NCBI GenBank assembly: GCA_900771195.1
Contig: CAAGMZ010000019.1
Coordinates: forward strand, 62,001 to 126,000
Direction of reading: 5' to 3'
Length of the DNA: 64,000 nucleotides
DNA from: Lachnospiraceae bacterium
Lineage (GTDB): Bacteria; Bacillota; Clostridia; Lachnospirales; Lachnospiraceae
The position numbers and the translations under genes are program-made. The notes under the pieces were generated by a model, which was given only the letters and a program-made list of their open reading frames with translations, was not told where the DNA came from and did no database searches. Each line of letters opens with the position of its first letter. The stretch's first letter is position 1. Of the stretch, positions 55,602-64,000 are shown in pieces.

Positions 55602-56318
55602 CTACCCCAGTCTTTCACGCAGGTTTCTGTTTATATCCTGTTTTATGACAGTTCTCCTGTTTCTGCTGATTCCCACTTTCCTGCCATTTGTAAGAACTAT
55701 CTCGCTGTTGTTTATCATGCGTATGAACCTTGTATTCACAAGCGTTGAACGGTTAGGCATGACCATATATTTCTCACATTTTCTTGCATAATCCGAAAGC
55801 TTACCCCTTGCCCTTATGGAATCCCTTTCCGTAATAAAAATCAGCTTTGACCTATCCGTTTCTATACTGATAATCTCGGATTCCCTTATATAATACTTAT
55901 CCCTCTCGGCTTCTATTTCTATGACTTTATCCTTATCCTCGGCAATATACCTGATGATTTCATTGACCTTGTTCTCAAATATTTCATAAGATATGGGCTT
56001 AGTAAGATACTGTGCTGCCCGTACCCCAAATGAAGCCTGCATATATTGCGGATAATTGGACACATATATTATGTTAACATCATGGTCAGGAATGTGTCGT
56101 ATGCGGTCTGCCGTCATTATACCATCCATTTTGCCCATCTCCACGTCAAGAAATATCAGATCATACTTTCCCTTCTCATAGTCCTTTAACAACTCCTCAC
56201 CCGAATTATATCCATTAAAGGTCAGATTACTGTCATACCGGATGGAATATCTCTGCGCATATTCCTTTATGAGTAACAGTTCTGACGGGGCATCATCGCA
56301 TGCAGCTATTTTAAACAT
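55602..56318 (-). CDS. agrA: AgrA-type response regulator (REC-LytTR)
   Basis: 238 residues. REC domain with acidic pair DD at 8-9 and phospho-acceptor Asp58 (IFLDVEMGKMDG), then a LytTR DNA-binding domain from about 135 (ISIETDRSKLIFIT, MVMPNRSTLVNTRFIRMINNS). LytTR proteins bind paired direct repeats, and such pairs occur at three promoters in this locus. GGAGG precedes the ATG. Gene order agrA-agrC-agrB-agrD differs from the staphylococcal BDCA order. Confidence 0.93.
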   Translation of the reverse strand: MFKIAACDDAPSELLLIKEYAQRYSIRYDSNLTFNGYNSGEELLKDYEKGKYDLIFLDVEMGKMDGIMTADRIRHIPDHDVNIIYVSNYPQYMQASFGVRAAQYLTKPISYEIFENKVNEIIRYIAEDKDKVIEIEAERDKYYIRESEIISIETDRSKLIFITERDSIRARGKLSDYARKCEKYMVMPNRSTLVNTRFIRMINNSEIVLTNGRKVGISRNRRTVIKQDINRNLRERLG

Positions 56319-56362
56319 ACAATCCTCCTGGTATAAAATACAATGTCTCTATCTGCATTTGT

Positions 56363-56432
56363 ATCTTACCACATAATCCCGTTTTAATGTAAAAAAATAT
56401 GCGAATAGTATTCTTTGTAATGGTAAATGGTA
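56363..56432 (-). promoter_or_regulatory. AgrA-type promoter upstream of agrA
   Basis: On the minus strand TACCATT (56426-56432) and TACTATT (56404-56410) are 22 bases apart, with an extra TACCATT half-site between (56419-56425). TAAGAT (56363-56368) follows 35 bases after the last repeat. Predicts positive feedback on agrAC. Confidence 0.65.
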
Positions 56433-56467
56433 ATAATTCACACTCTAAAGCTCCACAAACCCGAATC

Positions 56468-58969
56468 CTACTCTACCGATAAAACCTTGTAATCCTGTTC
56501 CTCCACTGCTTTCTTAAGCATCTCATCCGTAACACTGCCATCTGCTGTCACAACTGCCGTGCCCGCTTCGTGGCTCACAACTGCCTCGCTCACTCCCGAA
56601 ACTGCTTCGAGTGCTTTCTTTACCCTCGCCTCACAGTGTCCGCACATCATTCCTTCTATTTTCATTGTCTTTTTCATTGTATCAGTCTCCTTTTCTTTCC
56701 GGCCGCTTTCCGGTCTTTCTTTATCTGATTTTACACGAAACAGGTTGAGCCGTAAAGCATTTGTTACCACACAGAAGCTTGAAAGGCTCATGGCTGCAGC
56801 CCCGAACATGGGATTAAGCTGCCATCCAGTAAGCGGAATCCACACACCCGCAGCAAGCGGAATCCCGATTATATTGTATATGAAGGCCCAGAACAGATTC
56901 TCATGGATATTCCTGAGTGTTGTCCTGCTAAGCCTTACTGCCGTCACCACATCAATGAGTCTGCTCTTCATAAGCACCACATCCGCTGCATCTATTGCCA
57001 CATCCGTTCCGGCACCTATGGCGATTCCCGCGTCAGCCCTTGTGAGAGCCGGGGCATCGTTTATTCCGTCACCGACCATTGCGACCTTGCCGTTTTTCTG
57101 AAGGTCCTTTATGACATCATCCTTTCCGTCGGGAAGAACGCCGGCAACGACTCTGTCAACACCGGCCTGCTTTGCAATGGCCGCAGCCGTACGCTCGTTG
57201 TCTCCTGTCAGCATCACAACCTCAAGCCCCATATCCTTAAGTTCCCTGACAGCTCCCGTGCTGTCCTCTTTTATCACGTCGGCAACAGCTATCATACCGG
57301 CATATTTCCCATCATATACGAAAATAAGCGGTGTCTTTCCCTGCTCTGAAAGCGTCTCCGAAAGCTTCACTGCATTCTCCGGAATACCTGCGTATTCTGA
57401 CGCAAAATCCATGTTCCCGCCAACGATGTTTTTTCCTTTGTATAAGGCCTTAAGACCCCTTCCGGGAACGGCCGAAAAATCTGTCACTTCATCAGGAAAA
57501 ATATTCTTCCCTGATGCATACTTTATAACTGCTCCGGCAAGCGGATGCTCGCTTTTTCCCTCAAGTGAAACAGAAAGCCTGATAAACTCATTATTTTTAA
57601 CTCCTTCCGCCGGACAAACGTCTGTTACAACCGGTTCCCCTCTGGTTATGGTTCCCGTCTTATCAAGTGCAACTATTTTCACTTTCCCGGTAATTTCAAG
57701 TGAGGCTGCGGTCTTAAAAAGAATTCCGTTTCTGGCACCGACTCCGTTTCCCACCATAACCGCCACGGGCGTGGCAAGTCCAAGAGCACAGGGACAGCTT
57801 ATAACAAGCACTGAAATCGCCCTGGCTATTGAAAATCCCACGCCTTTTCCGATAATCATCCACACGATAAAAGTAACTGCGGCAATTCCCATCACCACAG
57901 GCACAAAAAATCCCGAAACCCTGTCTGCAATCCTCGCTATCGGAGCCTTGGTTGCCGCTGCGTCCTTCACCATCTTAATTATCTGCGAAAGAGTGGTGTC
58001 CTCACCCACTCTTGTTGCCGTACACTTAAGAAATCCCGACTGATTGACAGTTGCCGCAGATACTGTGTCCCCGGCAGACTTATCCACAGGAATACTTTCG
58101 CCGGTAAGTGCCGACTCATTGACTGCGCTGTTTCCTTCCATGACTGTGCCGTCGACAGGGATGCTCTCTCCCGGACGGACCACAAATACTGTGCCTTTCT
58201 GTACTTTGGATACCGGAACCTTCGTTTCCCTGCCATCGATTATTACAGTTGCAGTCTTCGGGGACAGCTTCATAAGGCTCCGCAGAGCATCGGTGGTTCT
58301 GCCCTTGGACTTTGCCTCAAGCATTTTACCCACTGTTATGAGAGTAAGAATCATTGCTGCAGATTCAAAATAAAATTCATGCATATAGCTCACCGAAAGT
58401 CCATCATTCCCATGAACAACCGCATCACTCATGGCGAAAAGCGCAAAGGTGCTGTAGCCGAAAGCGGCAGCCGCCCCAAGAGCCACCAGCGTATCCATAT
58501 TGGGAGCGCCATGTATCAGCCCTTTAAATCCGCTCACGAAAAATCTCTGGTTTATAACCATAATGATTGTGGTTAAGAGCATCTGCACCAGACCCATGGC
58601 TATGTGATTTCCGTCAAAAAATGCCGGAAGAGGCCAGTTCAACATCATATGTCCCATTGAAAAATACATCAGTATCACAAGAAAAATAACGGAGCTTATA
58701 AGCCTTTTCTTAAGCGCAGAGGTTTCTGTATCCGTAAGTGTATTTTCCTCTGTGTCGGTATCTTTTTCTTCTGTCTCAGATGATGCTCCGTAGCCTGCTG
58801 CCTCAACAGCCGATATTATCTCGCTTTCGGGCGCCGTTCCGTCAACTCCCATGGAATTGGTGAGAAGGCTCACACTGCACGATGAGACGCCTTCCACCTT
58901 AGACACTGCCTTTTCAATTCTTGCTGCGCATGCCGCACAGCTCATGCCTGTTATTTTGTACTGCTTCAA
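56468..58969 (-). CDS. copA: Copper-exporting P1B-type ATPase with HMA domains at both ends
   Basis: 833 residues. N-terminal HMA domain ([17 protein letters not shown]), eight membrane helices, metal site [10 protein letters not shown], phosphorylation site [19 protein letters not shown] and [10 protein letters not shown]. After the last helices a basic linker leads to a second HMA domain at about 765-833 ([18 protein letters not shown]), like a CopZ chaperone joined in frame. CPC fits Cu(I) export. The start is TTG at 58969 with GGAGG 6 bases upstream. It follows the second serpin by 22 bases, so it may be co-transcribed. Confidence 0.93.
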   Translation of the reverse strand: MKQYKITGMSCAACAARIEKAVSKVEGVSSCSVSLLTNSMGVDGTAPESEIISAVEAAGYGASSETEEKDTDTEENTLTDTETSALKKRLISSVIFLVILMYFSMGHMMLNWPLPAFFDGNHIAMGLVQMLLTTIIMVINQRFFVSGFKGLIHGAPNMDTLVALGAAAAFGYSTFALFAMSDAVVHGNDGLSVSYMHEFYFESAAMILTLITVGKMLEAKSKGRTTDALRSLMKLSPKTATVIIDGRETKVPVSKVQKGTVFVVRPGESIPVDGTVMEGNSAVNESALTGESIPVDKSAGDTVSAATVNQSGFLKCTATRVGEDTTLSQIIKMVKDAAATKAPIARIADRVSGFFVPVVMGIAAVTFIVWMIIGKGVGFSIARAISVLVISCPCALGLATPVAVMVGNGVGARNGILFKTAASLEITGKVKIVALDKTGTITRGEPVVTDVCPAEGVKNNEFIRLSVSLEGKSEHPLAGAVIKYASGKNIFPDEVTDFSAVPGRGLKALYKGKNIVGGNMDFASEYAGIPENAVKLSETLSEQGKTPLIFVYDGKYAGMIAVADVIKEDSTGAVRELKDMGLEVVMLTGDNERTAAAIAKQAGVDRVVAGVLPDGKDDVIKDLQKNGKVAMVGDGINDAPALTRADAGIAIGAGTDVAIDAADVVLMKSRLIDVVTAVRLSRTTLRNIHENLFWAFIYNIIGIPLAAGVWIPLTGWQLNPMFGAAAMSLSSFCVVTNALRLNLFRVKSDKERPESGRKEKETDTMKKTMKIEGMMCGHCEARVKKALEAVSGVSEAVVSHEAGTAVVTADGSVTDEMLKKAVEEQDYKVLSVE

Positions 58970-58991
58970 ACTCTGCCTCCGGATTTAAGTT

Positions 58992-60224
58992 TCAGTCTAT
59001 GCTGTAAAGCACTCCCATAAATACAGGAAGATAATTATTATTGTCAACTATGGCATATACAAACGGTCTGTCAAGGTTGACATAATACACCTCATTTTCC
59101 TCAATCATTGCAATACCATTATCCATCATCACAGCTGTTGCCGCTGCTGCCTTGGTTCCGTCTGTATTGACATCTATATGCGTTTTGTGAAGCACTTCCG
59201 ATATGAACAGATTTTCACTTTCCGTAATTCCCGTAAAATCGGCAGCCTCACCGAAAGCATCGTTGATTCCCATTGCCATAAGTACATCTTTGAGACTTTT
59301 ATCATAATCATAGCTAAACTCAGGCAGACTCGCAATTACAGTCGCGTTTTTCTTGCTTTCAATAAGCTTCGCAAATTCATCGCCGGAAAATCCGTCAATA
59401 AAGTCATTTACATTCACATCTTCGTCCGGAAGGAGCGCCACGAAGCTGTAATTTCCCTCGTAGGGCTTGATGAACCCCGTGACATCGTCTCCGTAAATAT
59501 AACCCATGGTATCGGATGAGTGCATCATCTTAACCTTCTTCGTATTTCCGCTTATGTCCGTAAAATCCCCGTCTCTCACCTGTTCTTCCGTGTAGGGTTC
59601 TTCCCACTTTGCATCAAAATAAACTGCATTTACCAGACACATGACTGTTTCCGGATTAAGCTCATCTACGATGTCTTCAATTAAGCCTCCTGTGTTATCC
59701 TTCACCCATTTATTGATATCCTTCACGGTGCTGTCGTCAAACGGGGCATTAAACACTCCTGCGCCGTAATAATCGGCATTTTTCTGAAGAAAATCTTTTT
59801 TCACTTCAAGGCCTTCCCTAATCCATATGGCATTGGCGTTATCAAAGGTAACCGCCCTGTCATCAGTCAGACTTCTCATGTAATTTCCGAAAAATTTGTT
59901 GAACTCATCAATATCACAGCCACACACAGTATTTTCAAACTGCTTTAACGTATCTTCTTCCGCTCCGTTGAATGTCATTGCCAGAGCGCTTATCACCGAT
60001 GCCGGAGATACCATTACATTATTCTTCCCATCTGCACACCGCTTCAGAAGCTCTACCGAAAAATCAGCCACCGGCGGAGTAAACGAACCGGCATCTATAT
60101 CGGTGATTTCCTGTGAATTTGCCTTTATGCTGCTCATAAGGTCTTTTGCCTTAGCTGCCCTGCCGCAGCCTCCTATGCTCACCAAAGCCACTGCCGCAAG
60201 GATAGCGCATGCTATTTTTCTCAT
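58992..60224 (-). CDS. Serpin-family lipoprotein B
   Basis: 410 residues. Lipoprotein signal ending IGGC (Cys20). Serpin fold: NVMVSPASVISALAMTFNGA, NAIWIREGLEV, CLVNAVYFDAKWEEPY and the C-terminal LDRPFVYAIVDN. The reactive-loop hinge DGTKAAAATAV has small residues as in inhibitory serpins; the loop runs through MMDNGIAMIEENEV. It should trap serine or cysteine proteases at the cell surface. Close paralogue of the next gene upstream, 3 bases away. Confidence 0.92.
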   Translation of the reverse strand: MRKIACAILAAVALVSIGGCGRAAKAKDLMSSIKANSQEITDIDAGSFTPPVADFSVELLKRCADGKNNVMVSPASVISALAMTFNGAEEDTLKQFENTVCGCDIDEFNKFFGNYMRSLTDDRAVTFDNANAIWIREGLEVKKDFLQKNADYYGAGVFNAPFDDSTVKDINKWVKDNTGGLIEDIVDELNPETVMCLVNAVYFDAKWEEPYTEEQVRDGDFTDISGNTKKVKMMHSSDTMGYIYGDDVTGFIKPYEGNYSFVALLPDEDVNVNDFIDGFSGDEFAKLIESKKNATVIASLPEFSYDYDKSLKDVLMAMGINDAFGEAADFTGITESENLFISEVLHKTHIDVNTDGTKAAAATAVMMDNGIAMIEENEVYYVNLDRPFVYAIVDNNNYLPVFMGVLYSID

Positions 60225-60227
60225 AAT

Positions 60228-61505
60228 TTATTCTCCCATTTCTTCTACAGAATACACCGTTCCCATAAATACGGGAAGGTGAGTGTCATTATCAACTATT
60301 GCATATACAAAAGGTCTGTCAAGAGTAACGAAATATACCACCGGCTCCTCAATTGAAGTTCCCATTGCTTCCATAATCACTGCTGTAGCCGCTGCCGCCT
60401 TGGTTCCGTCAGTATTCACATCTATATGTGTCTTATGAATCACCTCCGATATGAAGGTATCATCCTGCCCTGTTATTCCCGAAAAATCAGCAGTGTCATT
60501 AAAGGCGTCCGTTATTCCCATATCAGCAAGCGCACCGTTAAGGGTTATGCCATAATCATAGCTGAATTCCGGTATTGCCGATACTACATTTGCTTTCCCG
60601 CTTTCATCAATAAGCTTCAGGAATTCTTCTCCCGAAAGAGAAGCTACGAAATCATTTACACTTATATCCTCATCGGGAAGAAGGGCAACGAAGCTGAAAT
60701 TTCCCTCATAGGGTTTCACAAATCCTGTGACATTATCTCCATGGATATACGAAAGCCAATCGGATGAATGCATCATCTTTACTTTCTTAGTGTTGCCGCC
60801 TATATCAGTAAAATCACCATCCATCACCTGGCAATCCTCGTAAGGTTCTTCCCATCCGGCATCAAAATAAACCGCATTTACAAGACACATGACGGACGCC
60901 GGGGAAAGTTCACCTATGATATTGTCAATAAAACCGCCTGTATTATCCTTTACCCACTTATTGATATCATCCACGGTACCGGCATCAAACGGTGCACTGT
61001 ATGCTCCTGCCCCGTAATAATCCGCATTTTTCTGGAGAAAATCAGCCTTGACCTCAATTCCGTCCCTTATCCAGATGGAATTGGCATTATCAAAGGTGGC
61101 TTTCTTATCGCCTGTAAGCCTTCTCATGTAGCTGCTGTAAAACCTGTTCAAATCATCTATTTTGGCACCGCCGCACAATACATCCTGAAACTGCTTAAGT
61201 GTATTTCCGTCTGCACCGTTAAAGGTCATTGCAAGCGCACTTATTACCGAGGCAGGTGAAACCATTATATTGCTCCTGCCGTCACTGCAATTTTTAAAGA
61301 GTTCCACTGAAAAATCAGCAACTGCAGACTTAAGCTCTGTATCATCGCCGTCATATGTTATTGCAGTCTTTGCAGCGACTCCCTTCATAAGGTCATCAGC
61401 CTTTATGGTCTCCTGCTTCTTCGTACCGCAACCGCCCATTCCGATTGCCATGACTGCTGCCATAACTCCTGCCGTAACCTTTTTTATTATACCTTTTTTA
61501 ATCAT
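60228..61505 (-). CDS. Serpin-family lipoprotein A
   Basis: 425 residues. Lipoprotein signal ending MGGC (Cys26). Same serpin landmarks as its partner (NIMVSPASVISALAMTFNGA, NSIWIRDGIEV, VYFDAGWEEPY, DRPFVYAIVDND). Hinge DGTKAAAATAV is of inhibitory type; by simple counting from P14 the bait residue would be Met in VIMEAMGTS, but the loop is longer than usual and this is uncertain. It follows the anti-sigma-like gene by 22 bases. Confidence 0.92.
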   Translation of the reverse strand: MIKKGIIKKVTAGVMAAVMAIGMGGCGTKKQETIKADDLMKGVAAKTAITYDGDDTELKSAVADFSVELFKNCSDGRSNIMVSPASVISALAMTFNGADGNTLKQFQDVLCGGAKIDDLNRFYSSYMRRLTGDKKATFDNANSIWIRDGIEVKADFLQKNADYYGAGAYSAPFDAGTVDDINKWVKDNTGGFIDNIIGELSPASVMCLVNAVYFDAGWEEPYEDCQVMDGDFTDIGGNTKKVKMMHSSDWLSYIHGDNVTGFVKPYEGNFSFVALLPDEDISVNDFVASLSGEEFLKLIDESGKANVVSAIPEFSYDYGITLNGALADMGITDAFNDTADFSGITGQDDTFISEVIHKTHIDVNTDGTKAAAATAVIMEAMGTSIEEPVVYFVTLDRPFVYAIVDNDTHLPVFMGTVYSVEEMGE

Positions 61506-61527
61506 ACTTATCCAACCCTTTCCCGGA

Positions 61528-62142
61528 CTAATCCGCCTTATTAATAAATTCTCCCACCTTGTCTGCTATGCCCGGTATCAGATATTCCCTATTCTCATAC
61601 AGAATAACCGAATCTTCTGAGATTAAGACTGTCTGTGTTTTGTTCCCGGCATAAAGTTCAACACTGTAAGCGGCATGAAAACCTGCTTCATCCCACTCCG
61701 TCCATGTACTAAATGCATCACAAAGCTTTTCAATATCCTCTTCCTCATTAAGTGTAATTTCACAGCCGTCTGAAAGATTCTTTATAACTGCTCTCCGGTA
61801 TTTTTCCATGGTACTTCCGCTAACATCACAGTCATTACGGTTGTCCGAATCCTCCTTAATTCCGTCCTGAACTGCTCCGTTCATCCCGGCCTTGAACTCC
61901 TCTGATTCTGCTGTCATCTCCATGTTACCGTTTGCCTGCGCTCCGGCTGCTTCTTCCATCTCGTTTGCGACGTCCGTTTTATTCTGATGCCCCGGCGCTA
62001 TCCTGATAATCGCAAATGCACCGAGTCCGATAACAATCACAGCCGACAGAGACGCAACTGTCCTCATTACGCGTTTTCTGACCGCAATTTTATGTTCTGC
62101 TATCTCCCTCACATAACTTTCAAACTCTTCCCTATTTCTCAT
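61528..62142 (-). CDS. Single-pass membrane protein, probable anti-sigma factor
   Basis: About 204 residues from the ATG at 62142, which overlaps the sigma gene by 11 bases and has AAGGAGG upstream; a longer start is inside the sigma gene. A short cytoplasmic helix (MRNREEFESYVREIAEHK) precedes one membrane helix (about 28-46), a Glu/Ala/Asn-rich linker and a C-terminal outer domain (VELYAGNKTQTVLISEDSVILYE). Position right after an ECF sigma gene and topology fit an anti-sigma factor. The N-terminus is too short for a normal zinc-binding ASD domain and lacks its His/Cys motif. Confidence 0.7.
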   Translation of the reverse strand: MRNREEFESYVREIAEHKIAVRKRVMRTVASLSAVIVIGLGAFAIIRIAPGHQNKTDVANEMEEAAGAQANGNMEMTAESEEFKAGMNGAVQDGIKEDSDNRNDCDVSGSTMEKYRRAVIKNLSDGCEITLNEEEDIEKLCDAFSTWTEWDEAGFHAAYSVELYAGNKTQTVLISEDSVILYENREYLIPGIADKVGEFINKAD

Positions 62143-62683
62143 ATTCAAAGCCCTCCTTTTCCATAATCTCCCGAAGTGCTTTTCTTGCTCTGGTCGCCAT
62201 GTTATCAATCTGCTTGTGGCTCTTTTTCATAACAGCGGCTGCCTCATCGTAAGTCATGTCCTCAAAGTAGAGCAGGTGAAGAACCTGCCGGTAATCAGGG
62301 TTCAGCTTGTCCAGTGCCTCATGAACAAGTCTTTTTTCTTCGTCCCTTATGACCTGTTCCTCAAACTGCGCACATTCCTCGCTTTCCTCTGCATCATCAA
62401 GGGGAATCTGCTTAAAAAGTGAGTGATGCCTGATATAGCTTACCATTTTGTGGTGACCGATTGTAAAAAGGTATGTCTTAAAGGATACTTTTCCGTTATA
62501 CCTGCCCTTATGTACAATCAGTTCAGCAAAACACTCTGCTGCAATCTCCTCTGAAACACTAAGGTTGCCTATTGTCCTGTTAATGAAAAAAATCAAATTG
62601 TCTTCGTAAAGATCGATAATCTCAGAAAAAGCCTTCTCGTCTCCCATCAGGAAATGGCGGTAGCTACTTGCACCATTATCCAT
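62132..62683 (-). CDS. ECF-subfamily RNA polymerase sigma factor
   Basis: About 183 residues from the ATG at 62683 (AGGAGG 5 bases upstream). Region 2 (LYEDNLIFFINRTIGNLSVSEEIAAECFAEL with the following YLFTIGHHKMVSYIRH) and region 4 (LNPDYRQVLHLLYFEDMTYDEAAAV, a helix-turn-helix near the C-terminus) are present; region 3 is absent, as in ECF sigmas. It heads the operon with an anti-sigma-like protein, two serpins and perhaps copA. Confidence 0.9.
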   Translation of the reverse strand: MDNGASSYRHFLMGDEKAFSEIIDLYEDNLIFFINRTIGNLSVSEEIAAECFAELIVHKGRYNGKVSFKTYLFTIGHHKMVSYIRHHSLFKQIPLDDAEESEECAQFEEQVIRDEEKRLVHEALDKLNPDYRQVLHLLYFEDMTYDEAAAVMKKSHKQIDNMATRARKALREIMEKEGFEYEK

Positions 62684-62730
62684 ACGGTCCTCCTTCTTCA
62701 CTAAGATTTCCCCTACACTTATTATTCGCA

Positions 62731-62750
62731 TGAGGATGTCAGAATCCTCA
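62731..62750. promoter_or_regulatory. Inverted repeat upstream of the ECF sigma gene
   Basis: TGAGGAT and ATCCTCA arms (62731-62737 and 62744-62750) surround a 6-base loop, about 50 bases before the sigma start. No T-run follows on the minus strand, so it is more likely a regulator site or leader hairpin than a terminator. Confidence 0.4.
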
Positions 62751-62789
62751 CTTATTTTTTATTGGAATTATTTATGAATTAAGTTTCCG

Positions 62790-64000
62790 CTATCTGTAAA
62801 GATCAGCGAGAGTAATAAGCATGACATTATTTTCCCCGGCAAATTTTTTTACCTCGTCAGTAAAAGATGTTTTAGAACACAGTATATATGATTTGTCGGG
62901 ATATGAGGCAATAAGTTTTCCCCTTTTAAGAAGCTTCTGTGCTGTTTCAAGATGAATTCCCTGATTCTGGTACTTACATTCCCCAATCAACGCACACTTG
63001 CACATCGGATTAATGCCTACAATATCAATTTCTTCCTCACTTCTGCTTTGAGAATCGTTTCCCCACCATTTTCCGATTTTTGTTATTGTAAATCCTAATT
63101 TTCCCTGTATACTTGCCTGCTGAATATAATACCTGCACATATCCTCAAAAATATGGCCCATGTAATCGGATAACTGTGGTCTGACAATTTCATCAAAATA
63201 TTTGTTTCCGCCCTGCATCATAATCAAGTCCATTCCGTTCGGAACAAATCTGTACCAGAACCGGAACATATTGTCTGAAATTACATACATACTTTTTTTT
63301 CTGTTATCTTCTTCCGTTACTGCCAGGCATTTTTCCACAATTCCAATTGCCATCAGCGACTTAAGGCAATAAGTTACCGTTGCAGTATCAGAATGAATCC
63401 TGGTCACAATTTCATTCATTCTTGTTGCACCATTGGCCAGTGCTTCAATCACAGCATTGTAAGTTGACACTTCTCTAAGTTCCTGCTTCAGGAGATTAAC
63501 CGGCTCCTCAAACAGATACCCACTGCCATTGAAAAAAAGCTGCGATATATTTTCATAAACAGACTTTTTAGGGTCAAACAGCTCTAAATACTTAGGAATC
63601 CCACCGGTAACTCCATAAACAAGTGCCTTATCCTCATATGAGTAATCAGGCACAAAAGATGCCGATGTCCTGAAATCAAATGGGTGCAGTTTTATCTGTG
63701 ATGTCCTCCTGCCGTAAAGCGGACTTTTATATCCCAATACCTGGTTCTCCATAAAGCTCATGGAAGATCCGCACAAAATCAGATACATTCTGGTGTCTTT
63801 CCACTTCTCATCAATGTATCGCTGAAGTCTTGAAGAAATACTTTTATCTGATGATGCAAGATACGGATATTCATCTATCACAACTATAAATCTTTCATTT
63901 TTTATATTTTCAGTCAGAAAATCAAATGCATCTTCAAAGCTTCCAAACGGAGGCATATTTGTCATTTCAGGGAAAAAAATCTTAAGTATGGCTTTGCTGA
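62790..64000 (-). CDS. AAA-type ATPase with C-terminal DUF234/nuclease-like domain (5' end outside window)
   Basis: At least 403 codons, open to the right edge; the ATG at 63965 is probably internal because the frame continues upstream in family-like sequence (SKAILKIFFPE). The Walker A region lies beyond the window. Visible: Walker B VVIDEYPYLASSD, an ILCGSSMSFME sensor segment, GVTGGIPKYLELF, a winged-helix part, and a C-terminal domain with EEEIDIVGINP...LIGECKYQ, the D-ExK arrangement of restriction-like nucleases. Such proteins are common in Clostridia and archaea; function is uncertain, with links to defence proposed. Confidence 0.8.
   Translation of the reverse strand, partial: SKAILKIFFPEMTNMPPFGSFEDAFDFLTENIKNERFIVVIDEYPYLASSDKSISSRLQRYIDEKWKDTRMYLILCGSSMSFMENQVLGYKSPLYGRRTSQIKLHPFDFRTSASFVPDYSYEDKALVYGVTGGIPKYLELFDPKKSVYENISQLFFNGSGYLFEEPVNLLKQELREVSTYNAVIEALANGATRMNEIVTRIHSDTATVTYCLKSLMAIGIVEKCLAVTEEDNRKKSMYVISDNMFRFWYRFVPNGMDLIMMQGGNKYFDEIVRPQLSDYMGHIFEDMCRYYIQQASIQGKLGFTITKIGKWWGNDSQSRSEEEIDIVGINPMCKCALIGECKYQNQGIHLETAQKLLKRGKLIASYPDKSYILCSKTSFTDEVKKFAGENNVMLITLADLYR

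Noticed and set aside
57111..58043. Plus-strand open frame of 310 codons opposite copA
   Set aside because: Ser/Thr/Pro-rich translation typical of the complement of a P-type ATPase gene; no family and no start signal.

Overview
The window looks like chromosome of an anaerobic, gut-type Firmicute of the class Clostridia, most likely family Lachnospiraceae. The grounds are moderate GC, GGAGG-type ribosome binding sites, an ECF vitamin transporter, a T-box trp operon, a cyclic-lactone agr system, zinc-ribbon and DUF4430 surface proteins, and close gene packing mostly on the minus strand. I cannot name the species. No rRNA, tRNA, CRISPR array, transposase or phage gene was recognised.

Layout. 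1-5.6 kb: a membrane protein and degenerate ABC ATPase pair (cut by the window edge), a PAP2-type membrane enzyme, and a minus-strand operon mrp - CPBP protease - GT2 glycosyltransferase. 5.7-9.5 kb: a TPP riboswitch and terminator, then a plus-strand thiamine-precursor operon (thiamine-binding protein, ThiX, ThiY, ThiZ) ending in an Sfp-type phosphopantetheinyl transferase. 9.5-17 kb: carA-carB-argS-MATE operon. 17-23.5 kb: a SpoIID-like/peptidoglycan-binding protein, two paralogous single-pass surface proteins (one with a zinc ribbon and a tandem-repeat linker) and an amidase with SPOR repeats. 23.6-27.5 kb: TPR lipoprotein - hflX - thyA - folA - a 42-residue membrane microprotein.

27.6-33.1 kb is a corrinoid-uptake locus. 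A cobalamin riboswitch and terminator precede a probably wall-anchored DUF4430 protein, a membrane-tethered protein that combines an alpha/alpha toroid with a DUF4430 domain (the two domain types of intrinsic factor and transcobalamin), and a complete ECF module (T, fused A-A', S). 33.2-39.4 kb is a Dlt-like operon behind one strong promoter with a palindromic operator: adenylating enzyme, fold-III PLP decarboxylase, carrier protein, MBOAT, SGNH protein, VTT membrane protein. The decarboxylase resembles BtrK, which decarboxylates a carrier-bound glutamyl group, so the operon may attach a decarboxylated amino acid to an envelope polymer. 39.5-47.3 kb: two small membrane proteins, a probable frameshifted gene, and a complete trpEGDCFBA operon behind a Trp T-box.

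47.5-56.4 kb is an agr quorum-sensing locus (agrA, agrC, agrB, agrD) followed by a secreted protein, a lipoprotein, two ATPase-permease fusions and a small membrane protein. Three promoters in it share paired TACNATT direct repeats spaced 22 bp and placed 34-35 bp upstream of the -10, which predicts autoinduction by AgrA. 56.5-62.7 kb: ECF sigma factor - anti-sigma-like protein - two lipoprotein serpins - copper P-type ATPase, closely spaced as one operon. The window ends inside a DUF234-type ATPase.

The strongest candidates for undescribed biology are the Dlt-like/PLP-decarboxylase operon, the intrinsic-factor-like corrinoid capture operon, and the agr locus with its repeated promoter architecture and unidentified cargo.
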